Both the position numbers and the translations under genes were made by a program. From the NCBI GenBank assembly GCA_021738405.1, contig JAIPCC010000009.1, forward strand, positions 1-46,575: a stretch of 46,575 bases of DNA, given 5' to 3'. Shown here in pieces: positions 1 through 5,948 of this stretch. The notes below the pieces were generated by a model. That model worked only from the letters and a program-made list of their open reading frames with translations. It searched no databases and was not told the origin of the DNA. This DNA is from Crocinitomicaceae bacterium (GTDB taxonomy: Bacteria; Bacteroidota; Bacteroidia; Flavobacteriales_D; Crocinitomicaceae). Positions within the stretch are counted from its first letter, which is position 1. Each line of letters starts with the position of its first letter.

Positions 1-139
1 TTTTGCTGTCTAAGAATTGGATTTGGACATAGCTGATGGGCTCTCCTTTTTTATCGATAACCCTGCCCATTACAACGGTTTGCTGGCCCCAAATTGCCAA
101 AAAGCAAATGTTGAACAAAATGAAACTAAGTAAACGCAT
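1..139 (-). CDS. Exported protein N-terminus with carboxypeptidase-regulatory-like fold (partial)
   Basis: Reading leftward from an ATG at 139-137, the frame stays open to the window edge (about 46 residues). It begins with a signal peptide (MRLLSFILFNICFLAIWG, then QQ). A short stretch then resembles the start of a CarboxypepD_reg-like beta-sandwich: VVMGRVIDKKGEPISYVQIQ, with the usual G-x-V-x-D...G-x-P-I pattern. This domain is common at the N-terminus of Bacteroidota outer-membrane receptors and surface proteins, so the remainder could be a TonB-linked barrel or a simple secreted protein; that cannot be decided here. The start overlaps the tatC stop by one base (TGATG), so the gene is probably co-transcribed and translationally coupled with tatC. 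Confidence 0.7.
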   Translation of the reverse strand, partial: MRLLSFILFNICFLAIWGQQTVVMGRVIDKKGEPISYVQIQFLDSK

Positions 140-918
140 CAGTTTTTTTCTTGCTTCACTACCCTTTTAGCCACTAAAATACTCACCTCAAAAAGTAAGT
201 AAATCGGAATGGTCACAATAACCTGAGAAATGACGTCTGGCGGTGTAATCACAGCCGCCAAGATGAGGATCACTACAATGGCGTGCTTGCGGTATTTGAT
301 GAGGAAGTCTGGTGTAAAAAGCCCGATTTTGACCAAAAGGAAGGTGACAATCGGAAACAAGAAGAACAAGCCCGTGTAAAAAACAGTGGAGAGAATGGTG
401 CTCATGTAGGAGGCGATCGTCACGTCGGTTTTGATTTCGGGGGTGATCTGAAAAGCCCCAAAGAATTGAACGCTCAATGGCGCCACAATATAATAGCCGA
501 AGAGAATGCCCAAGAAAAAAAGCAAACTGACATAAAATACGATGCCTTTGGCCATGTTTTTTTCATTGCCTTTGAGCCCCGGCTTGATAAAAGCCCAGAG
601 TTGATAAAATATATAAGGGAACGCCAACACGACCCCACCCATAATACTCATCATGAGCGCATAAGAAAATTGACCGGCAAGTGTTGTGCTTTGGAAATCT
701 ACGTTGATTTGATCTACGCAAACGCCAAGGTATTTGCAAAGGAGTTCGAAGGTGATGAAGTGTGGGTCTACCATGTTGAGAAAGACATTCTCCATGATTT
801 CTCGTTGGTAGATCCAAATCACGGTCGAAAAGATGATCACTGCCACTGCTGCCCTGAGCAAGCGCCAGCGGAGTTCTTCTAGATGATCTAAAAATGACAT
901 TGGTTGATCCTCAGACAT
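139..918 (-). CDS. tatC: Sec-independent (twin-arginine) protein translocase subunit TatC
   Basis: TatC is the inner-membrane receptor of the Tat pathway. It binds twin-arginine signal peptides and, with TatA/B-type partners, moves folded proteins to the periplasm. The 259-residue product has the family N-terminal signature FLDHLEELRWRL (residues 9-20), including the signal-peptide-binding Glu15, and about six hydrophobic membrane segments. The periplasmic loop around residues 45-80 carries two cysteines (LCKYLGVCVD), unusual compared with enterobacterial TatC. The ATG at 918 is preceded by TAATTTTA four bases upstream, which supports this start over the internal Met7. No tatA/B gene is adjacent in the window; the downstream gene encodes an exported protein. 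Confidence 0.96.
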   Translation of the reverse strand: MSEDQPMSFLDHLEELRWRLLRAAVAVIIFSTVIWIYQREIMENVFLNMVDPHFITFELLCKYLGVCVDQINVDFQSTTLAGQFSYALMMSIMGGVVLAFPYIFYQLWAFIKPGLKGNEKNMAKGIVFYVSLLFFLGILFGYYIVAPLSVQFFGAFQITPEIKTDVTIASYMSTILSTVFYTGLFFLFPIVTFLLVKIGLFTPDFLIKYRKHAIVVILILAAVITPPDVISQVIVTIPIYLLFEVSILVAKRVVKQEKN

Positions 919-922
919 GCAG

Positions 923-930
923 TAAAATTA
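923..930 (-). promoter_or_regulatory. Putative -7 element for tatC (leaderless spacing)
   Basis: The minus strand reads TAATTTTA, one mismatch from the Bacteroidota TAnnTTTG, followed by CTGC and then the ATG. The four-base spacing matches seven other gene starts in this window. No clear -33 TTTG is visible. Confidence 0.4.
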
Positions 931-971
931 AGGATTTATTCCGGAAATGAGCAATGAAAAGAAGAACGTAA

Positions 972-1000
972 ATTGTTTACGATGTGCTAGCTGAACTTTG
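972..1000 (+). promoter_or_regulatory. Putative promoter for the 103-aa protein
   Basis: ATTG at 972-975 and GAACTTTG at 993-1000 are separated by 17 bases. This is close to the Bacteroidota TTTG / TAnnTTTG promoter, with one mismatch in each element. It would give a leader of about 15 bases. Confidence 0.4.
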
Positions 1001-1020
1001 TATCATCAAAACGAAACGCC

Positions 1021-1332
1021 ATGAATAAAAAATTTGCAATTCAACACATTTGGTTCAACAACCAAGACGCAGAGGTCACACTAGTAGGACTCATGCAAGA
1101 CGACATTTTAGTCTATGAATCTAAGTTGGTCATTAAGATGTCTCAGCTCAATGGCGTGGTATCAAAGCTGCAAAAGACAGCAGGCATTGAAGTGAGCGAG
1201 TACATGTGCAGATTTGAGCTCGGCTTTATTACCGAATACGAAATAAAGTTCCCGACTAGTGTACAATGCTTTTTAGACCTACAAGAAATTATAGGTGCAG
1301 ATCAGAATTTGGTCAGAAGAATTGTAGCTTAA
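1021..1332 (+). CDS. Small cytosolic protein of unknown function (103 aa)
   Basis: I do not recognise the family. The product (MNKKFAIQHIWFNN...) has no signal peptide or membrane segment and alternates polar and hydrophobic residues, like a small alpha/beta or all-beta fold. It contains one Cys in the middle (EYMCRFELG) and another near the C-terminus. It stands alone, with a plausible promoter at 972-1000. Its stop lies five bases from the stop of the convergent lipoprotein gene, leaving no room for a conventional intrinsic terminator. Codon use and a sensible start make it likely to be real. Confidence 0.75.
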   Translation: MNKKFAIQHIWFNNQDAEVTLVGLMQDDILVYESKLVIKMSQLNGVVSKLQKTAGIEVSEYMCRFELGFITEYEIKFPTSVQCFLDLQEIIGADQNLVRRIVA

Positions 1333-1337
1333 GAGGC

Positions 1338-1706
1338 TTATGGCTGGATGAAAACGGTTTCTTCGTTTACTTTTTCGGCCTCAATTTTGATGATGCCTTG
1401 TCCAGTTTTGTTGCCTTTTTGTGCTTTGATATCGAGTACAGCTACACCTGCCTGACCTAATTGATACAATTCGTTGTAATTGAAAGTAGCAAGGCCGTTT
1501 GCGTTCGTGTAAGCGGTGTCAAAAACAGCAACTTGCTGCGGTGTACTTTGTGTGTTGGTACCGTACAATACAACCATGGCGTTTGAAACACTTGCGTTGG
1601 TCTCGTCTTTGACATAAATATGCGCAACGGTATCCATTTTTTTACGACATGCACTTAAAGAGACAAGTGTCGTAGCTGCAACAGCAAATAAAAGAATCTT
1701 TTTCAT
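1338..1706 (-). CDS. Small lipoprotein with one Ig/CarboxypepD_reg-like domain (first of three)
   Basis: 122 residues. The lipoprotein signal peptide ends in the lipobox LSAC (Cys about residue 20) followed by RKK, so it should be lipidated and envelope-anchored. The mature part is a single beta-sandwich-like domain (about residues 27-120): a beta strand VAHIYVKDE, a loop with NAMVVLYG, the motif DTAYTNANGLATFNYNEL, and a C-terminal strand. This resembles transthyretin/CarboxypepD_reg-type folds. It is clearly related in layout to the next two upstream genes: lipobox, V-V/I-L/I strand, D-T/S-x-x-x-N-x-x-G-x-x-x-F-D/N. It lies five bases after its neighbour, so an operon is likely. Its function is unknown. 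Confidence 0.85.
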   Translation of the reverse strand: MKKILLFAVAATTLVSLSACRKKMDTVAHIYVKDETNASVSNAMVVLYGTNTQSTPQQVAVFDTAYTNANGLATFNYNELYQLGQAGVAVLDIKAQKGNKTGQGIIKIEAEKVNEETVFIQP

Positions 1707-1711
1707 GGTGA

Positions 1712-2083
1712 TTAGTTGGGTAAGTAGATGGTCTCGACAGCAGTGGTGTGCACTTTAGCACGGGTATAGCCGTAAGCTATTTTGTTGTTGTATTTGACGA
1801 TGATGTCAAAATAACCCGTTTTGTTGCTTTCGCCTGCTACGGAGAAATATGGATCCATGTCAAATGACGTAAATCCGGAAGAATTGGTAAAAGTGGTGTC
1901 TACGTATGCCAAAGTAGCGGGCGTAGATTGTTGGTCAGCGATGATAATGACCTTAGCGCCGTCGATGAGCTGATTAGAAGAAGAGCGGACAAAGACCTTA
2001 ATAATAGCTGGGTCTGTAGGCTCGCAGCCGCCCAAGATAAAGAGCAGTGAAAGCGCAAAAAAGCTGGTTAGTATAGTTTTCAT
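1712..2083 (-). CDS. Small lipoprotein with one Ig/CarboxypepD_reg-like domain (second of three)
   Basis: The frame can be extended upstream to a TTG at 2101, but the ATG at 2083 gives a clean lipoprotein signal (MKTILTSFFALSLLFILGGC), so I use that start (123 aa). After the lipid-bearing Cys comes EPTDPAIIKVFVRS and then the same single-domain plan as its neighbours, including DTTFTNSSGFTSFDMDPYF. A promoter-like TAAATTTG lies 15 bases upstream. The function is unknown; likely outer-membrane or periplasmic-facing lipoprotein. The three copies probably arose by tandem duplication followed by strong divergence. Confidence 0.82.
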   Translation of the reverse strand: MKTILTSFFALSLLFILGGCEPTDPAIIKVFVRSSSNQLIDGAKVIIIADQQSTPATLAYVDTTFTNSSGFTSFDMDPYFSVAGESNKTGYFDIIVKYNNKIAYGYTRAKVHTTAVETIYLPN

Positions 2084-2098
2084 AGGTTTTGAATGTTT

Positions 2099-2129
2099 CA
2101 AATTTACATTTTAATTTTTGAATTTTAAA
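2099..2129 (-). promoter_or_regulatory. Putative promoter for the second lipoprotein gene
   Basis: On the minus strand TTTA (2129-2126), a 19-base spacer and TAAATTTG (2106-2099) fit the Bacteroidota -33/-7 layout. It would give the second and first lipoprotein genes their own transcript, separate from the third. Confidence 0.45.
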
Positions 2130-2145
2130 ACTTCGAAAGGGGTGT

Positions 2146-2541
2146 TTATTGTATTTGAAGCAGTACTTGATTGCGTTCTTGTTCCGTAATTTCTGCAAGT
2201 GCCTCGCCAGTGAGGCCAAAATAAAAGCCCTTGACTTTGATTTGCATCACGCCGATTTGCCCTGGTTTGTAAAATGAGCTGAGGTCAAAATACGCTTTGC
2301 CTGAAGCATTTGATACCGAGCTGTCTTGCACGGCGATCGGATTGTGTGCGGTGTCTGTAGGCTCTGCCACAAGCCACACCTTGGCGTCGGGAAGAATGGT
2401 GCCATTTGCCGTGACCACAGTTACCTCTAGGGTAGTGGGTGGCGTTTCTTTACACGACACCAAAAAAAACACCAAAGCAAGCAGCGATAGAAATGCAGTG
2501 GCAGCGATAGTGTTCAGCTTTTTTTTCTTGTACATTTGCAT
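2146..2541 (-). CDS. Small lipoprotein with one Ig/CarboxypepD_reg-like domain (third of three)
   Basis: About 131 residues from the ATG at 2541; an ATG at 2535 is equally possible, and the TTG at 2550 is less likely. A lysine-rich n-region (MYKKKKLN) precedes a hydrophobic core and the lipobox LVSC. The mature domain has a strand LEVTVVTANG, then LPDAKVWLVAEP, then the shared motif DSSVSNASGKAYFDLSSFYKPGQ, where it aligns best with the first copy (YKPGQIGV versus YQLGQAGV). The gene is divergent from pheS, with about 65 bases between the starts. The role is unknown. Confidence 0.82.
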   Translation of the reverse strand: MQMYKKKKLNTIAATAFLSLLALVFFLVSCKETPPTTLEVTVVTANGTILPDAKVWLVAEPTDTAHNPIAVQDSSVSNASGKAYFDLSSFYKPGQIGVMQIKVKGFYFGLTGEALAEITEQERNQVLLQIQ

Positions 2542-2558
2542 GAAGACCAAGATTTTTC

Positions 2559-2571
2559 GTTGTTAAACAAC
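2559..2571. repeat. 13-bp perfect palindrome between lipoprotein operon and pheS
   Basis: GTTGTT-A-AACAAC is a perfect inverted repeat in the divergent intergenic region, 18 bases upstream of the lipoprotein start and 38 upstream of pheS. It could be an operator for either transcript; short palindromes also occur by chance. Confidence 0.35.
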
Positions 2572-2608
2572 AAGAAGGGTCAAAAGGTTACAACAGAACC
2601 GCTTAAAA

Positions 2609-3628
2609 ATGAATATTGAAGTTTTATCTCTCGAATTAAATCAAGTTCAGCTCCAAGACGAACAAGCGCTCGAACAATTCCGCATCCGTTTTTTGGGTTC
2701 AAAGAACGTACTCAAAGATTTGTATGCCGCCATTAAAGACATTCCCAACGATCAAAAGCGCGCTTATGGTCAGCAGGTCAATGCGCTCAAAGAACGCGCC
2801 GAACAAATCTACCACGAAGCCAAAGCAGCTTTAACCCAAACCCAAACCACCAGCGCTGCCGAAGACCTCAGCAGACCCGCTGGCGACCCTAAAATCGGTG
2901 CGCATCATCCACTTTCGCTGATCCGCCGTGAAATCATCGAAATATTCAACCGTGTTGGTTTTGTGGTGTCTGAAGGCCCAGAAATCGAAGACGACTGGCA
3001 CAATTTCAGTGCGCTCAACTTTCCGCCTGAGCACCCTGCCCGCGATATGCAAGACACCTTTTTTATCTCAAAAGGGGAAAACGAGCTTGCGCTGCGCACG
3101 CACACAAGTAGCGTTCAAGTGCGCGTCATGGAAGACCAAGCACCCCCAATCAGAACCATTTCTCCGGGCCGCGTGTACCGCAACGAAGCCATTTCGGCGC
3201 GTGCGCATTGCTTTTTCCATCAGGTTGAAGGGCTCTACATAGATAAAGGCGTCTCCTTTGCAGACCTCAAACAAACCTTATTATACTTTGCGCAGGCACT
3301 TTTTGGTCCTCAAACCCAAATTCGCATGCGCCCATCTTATTTTCCTTTTACTGAACCCAGTGCCGAGGTCGATGTATCTTGCTCGCTTTGCAACGCCAAA
3401 GGTTGCAATGTCTGTAAGTATACTGGTTGGCTCGAAATCATGGGTTGCGGTATGGTAGATCCAAACGTGCTCGAAGCTTGCGGCATTGACCCAGAAGTCT
3501 ATACTGGTTTTGCCTTCGGTATGGGCGTGGAGCGCATTGCACAGCTCAAGTACCGCGTCACCGATCTGCGTTTGTATTCTGAAAACGACGTGCGTTTCTT
3601 GCGTCAATTTAAACCTGGTATGGCATGA
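2609..3628 (+). CDS. pheS: Phenylalanine--tRNA ligase alpha subunit
   Basis: Catalytic subunit of the cytosolic (alpha-beta)2 enzyme that charges tRNA-Phe. The 339-residue length is normal. Residues 1-85 form the N-terminal coiled-coil arm. Class II motif 2 is visible as GRVYRNEAISARAH...FFHQVEG, and motif 3 as FGMGVERIAQLKYRVTDLR. A Cys cluster (CSLCNAKGCNVC, about residues 258-269) sits before GWLEIMGCGMV; it could bind zinc and is absent from the E. coli enzyme. pheT is not in the window, so the subunits are encoded apart. The next gene starts inside its stop codon (ATGA). Confidence 0.97.
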   Translation: MNIEVLSLELNQVQLQDEQALEQFRIRFLGSKNVLKDLYAAIKDIPNDQKRAYGQQVNALKERAEQIYHEAKAALTQTQTTSAAEDLSRPAGDPKIGAHHPLSLIRREIIEIFNRVGFVVSEGPEIEDDWHNFSALNFPPEHPARDMQDTFFISKGENELALRTHTSSVQVRVMEDQAPPIRTISPGRVYRNEAISARAHCFFHQVEGLYIDKGVSFADLKQTLLYFAQALFGPQTQIRMRPSYFPFTEPSAEVDVSCSLCNAKGCNVCKYTGWLEIMGCGMVDPNVLEACGIDPEVYTGFAFGMGVERIAQLKYRVTDLRLYSENDVRFLRQFKPGMA

Positions 3629-3966
3629 GTTGGTTACATTTCACAAGTCCTAACCATTGGGAAGAACTCTTGAGTGCTTCTGAGCAAGCGCCTCAACTGA
3701 TCTTTAAGCACAGCACGCGCTGTTCTATTTCTTCTATGGTCCTGAACCGTTTTGAAGCCAGTGAATTGTATCGCTCAGCTGCCCTGCCATGTTGGTTCCT
3801 CGATCTCATTGCCTTTCGGGACTTATCCAACCTGATTGCCGCCGAAACGCAAGTTTGGCATGAGTCGCCGCAGTGTATCGTCATCGACAAAAGCAAGGTT
3901 ATTTACGCAGAAAGCCATGGTACAATAGACGCCAAGGCCATTCAACAATTGATCCTCGACAAATGA
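3625..3966 (+). CDS. ytxJ: YtxJ-type monothiol bacilliredoxin (DUF2847)
   Basis: 113 residues with a thioredoxin-like fold. The family motif F-K-H-S-x-x-C-x-I-S-x-x-x-x-x-x-F-E is present as FKHSTRCSISSMVLNRFE, with a single active-site Cys (about residue 36), which points to a monothiol mechanism. The position before I-S is Ser here, usually Pro. Members are linked to bacillithiol-dependent protein redox repair, so this gene suggests, but does not prove, that the organism makes bacillithiol. It overlaps pheS and the following cyclotransferase gene by four bases each (ATGA), so all three are probably co-translated. Confidence 0.88.
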   Translation: MSWLHFTSPNHWEELLSASEQAPQLIFKHSTRCSISSMVLNRFEASELYRSAALPCWFLDLIAFRDLSNLIAAETQVWHESPQCIVIDKSKVIYAESHGTIDAKAIQQLILDK

Positions 3967-5042
3967 AAAAAATAATCATCTGGGTATTGGTATTGGGCCT
4001 ATTAGTTGGCTTTTTAGCACCGCTTTTCACTTCCTCGAGCGATAGCTCAACACAAGCGGCCACTTTTGGTTTCAAAGAAAATTTAGCCACCACCTACGGC
4101 AAAACCATTGCCATTCCACTCAAAGTCACTGAAAACTGCACGGCACTTCAGCTCAAAATTGCCGATTCAGTGGTGCTAGAGGTCCCCAAACCAAAGCAGA
4201 AAGAAGTTTATTTCTTAGACACCAAGGATTTCAAGCCAGGCGCTTATCTGCTCGATTTACAAGTGCAAGACGCCGCCGGCAATTTATATACCGAGCAGCG
4301 CAACCTGCGCATTTTATCCGATATCAAACCCGAAAGATGGTCTTTGAAATTGGGTGCCGAATTCACCCACGACACCCGCAATTACACGCAAGGTCTGACC
4401 TTCTGGAACGGCGAACTCTTTGAATCTACTGGTGATCCCAACCAAGATGGCAGCTCCATGGTTTCTAAAATCAATATGGCAACAGGGCAGCCGGTTCAGC
4501 AAGGCAAAACCACCTTTAAGCAGCAACTCGATGCCAGCAAATTTGGCGAGGGCATCGCTATTTTTGGCAATGAAATTTTTCAGCTCACCTGGAAAAACCA
4601 GCAATGTTTTGTCTATGACCTCAACACCTTTCAGCTCAAACGCGAGTTGGCTTACAACGGCGAAGGTTGGGGACTTTGCACCGACGGCAAGCAACTCATT
4701 ATGTCCGACGGTACCGAACGCCTCACTTTTAGAGACCCTAAAACCTTTGAAACGCTGCGCACTTTGGAGGTCTATTCTGATCAAGGCCCGCTGCCACAGC
4801 TCAACGAACTCGAGTACATAGACGGGCTGATTTATGCGAATATTTACACGACGAATTTCGTCGCCGTTATTGAACCAGCGCTCGGAAGAGTCATTGCGCT
4901 GATAGATGCCAGTAATTTGGTGGCTGCAGGCAAAGGCAATGGTGAAGTCTTGAACGGCATTGCGCATAATGTCAAAACAGGAAAAACGTACATGACGGGT
5001 AAAAACTGGCCAAAAATGTTTGAAGTAAGTATCATCAAATAG
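3963..5042 (+). CDS. Glutaminyl-peptide cyclotransferase (glutamine cyclotransferase), membrane-anchored
   Basis: Converts N-terminal Gln of exported proteins to pyroglutamate. The ATG at 3963 overlaps the ytxJ stop (ATGA) and gives a signal anchor (MKKIIIWVLVLGLLVGFLAP); a longer upstream frame lacks any signal and is rejected. The 359-residue protein has an Ig-like N-terminal part (about 35-125). A five-bladed propeller of the plant/bacterial QC family follows, with YTQGL, ESTG, FGEG, LTWK, GEGWGL, SDG, LNELEY, NGIA and TGKNWP in the expected order. The active site should face the periplasm. Its substrates are probably the many exported proteins with Gln after the signal cleavage site, several of them encoded in this window. 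Confidence 0.95.
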   Translation: MKKIIIWVLVLGLLVGFLAPLFTSSSDSSTQAATFGFKENLATTYGKTIAIPLKVTENCTALQLKIADSVVLEVPKPKQKEVYFLDTKDFKPGAYLLDLQVQDAAGNLYTEQRNLRILSDIKPERWSLKLGAEFTHDTRNYTQGLTFWNGELFESTGDPNQDGSSMVSKINMATGQPVQQGKTTFKQQLDASKFGEGIAIFGNEIFQLTWKNQQCFVYDLNTFQLKRELAYNGEGWGLCTDGKQLIMSDGTERLTFRDPKTFETLRTLEVYSDQGPLPQLNELEYIDGLIYANIYTTNFVAVIEPALGRVIALIDASNLVAAGKGNGEVLNGIAHNVKTGKTYMTGKNWPKMFEVSIIK

Positions 5043-5093
5043 CGCAAATGCAAAACCTGTTTCGTTCACACGCACTTTCTCCAAATTTCTAAG

Positions 5094-5101
5094 CATCTTT
5101 G
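5094..5101 (+). promoter_or_regulatory. Putative -7 element upstream of the PASTA gene
   Basis: CATCTTTG, one mismatch from TAnnTTTG, ends 22 bases before the ATG at 5124. No good -33 partner is seen. If active it would separate the PASTA/T9SS/rluD genes from the pheS transcript. Confidence 0.35.
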
Positions 5102-5123
5102 TAATACATATACCGAATTCTTT

Positions 5124-5945
5124 ATGTTGGATAAAATCAAAAGTACGCTTAGGTTGGTCATTCCTTTTATCAAGACCAAACTTTTCTGGAAACACTTTGG
5201 CCTCGTCATTTTGTTTTACTTGGTCATGGTTTTTGCCACCATTCTCTATCTCGATTTTGCCACCAACCACGGCGAAAAAATCGCGGTTCCCAATTTAGTA
5301 GGCATCTCCGGTGAAAAAGCCAAAAACCGCATTGAAGAGCTCGACCTCACGTATCAAATTGTTGACAGCATCTACGATCCATCCTTACCAGAAGGCACCG
5401 TTGTAGAGCAGCTCGTGGAGCCAACTTCGCTTTCTCAGGTCTATGTAAAATCAGGGCGTATTATTGGTCTTAGGTTATCTAAAAAGAGCCAACTCGTTGA
5501 AATGCCGAGTTTGTTGCACAAGCAAATCCAATTTGCGCAAAGTATCCTCGAGCAAAGAGGTTTGCGTTTCTCTATTCAATACCAGCCCACTGCCGAGGCC
5601 AACGGTTCGGTCCTCGATCAGCGTTACAAAGGCCGTCGCATCAAAGAAGGTGAGCGCTTGCCAATTGGCGCTGTGGTCACACTCATTGTGGGGCAAAACG
5701 ACGAAGGCGAGCCAATTGCTTTGCCAAATTTATTGGGCCTCACGATGTCAGAAGCCAAGTATATTTTTGATACTTTGGGCGTGAGCAGTTACTCGTTCAT
5801 TTGTCCGGATTGTTTAACGGGTCAAGATTCTGCAGCTGCCCGAATTTTTTCGCAGTCTCCAGAATATATTGAAGCAACGACCGTTTTTAAATCCACACAA
5901 TTTATCCTCTCGATGCAAAAAGGAGGAGACGGACAAAATCCTTAA
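5124..5945 (+). CDS. Membrane-anchored protein with three PASTA domains
   Basis: 273 residues: a short cytosolic N-terminus, one membrane segment (about residues 28-46, FGLVILFYLVMVFATILYL) and three consecutive PASTA repeats in the periplasm. The repeats start near VPNLVGISGEKAK (51), MPSLLHKQIQFAQ (124) and LPNLLGLTMSEAK (196). PASTA domains bind peptidoglycan stem peptides or muropeptides and are usually attached to Ser/Thr kinases or class B PBPs; here no catalytic domain is present. It precedes a T9SS cargo gene and an RluD-type gene. A role in cell-wall sensing or anchoring is inference. Confidence 0.9.
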   Translation: MLDKIKSTLRLVIPFIKTKLFWKHFGLVILFYLVMVFATILYLDFATNHGEKIAVPNLVGISGEKAKNRIEELDLTYQIVDSIYDPSLPEGTVVEQLVEPTSLSQVYVKSGRIIGLRLSKKSQLVEMPSLLHKQIQFAQSILEQRGLRFSIQYQPTAEANGSVLDQRYKGRRIKEGERLPIGAVVTLIVGQNDEGEPIALPNLLGLTMSEAKYIFDTLGVSSYSFICPDCLTGQDSAAARIFSQSPEYIEATTVFKSTQFILSMQKGGDGQNP

Positions 5946-5948
5946 GAT

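Noticed and set aside
283-882. Open frame of 199 aa on the plus strand
   Set aside because: It lies wholly antisense to tatC, has a charged low-complexity composition and no family features; tatC is certain.
4314-5270. Open frame of 318 aa on the minus strand
   Set aside because: It is antisense to the glutaminyl cyclotransferase, whose motifs are all intact, and it runs into the next gene; a mirror frame.
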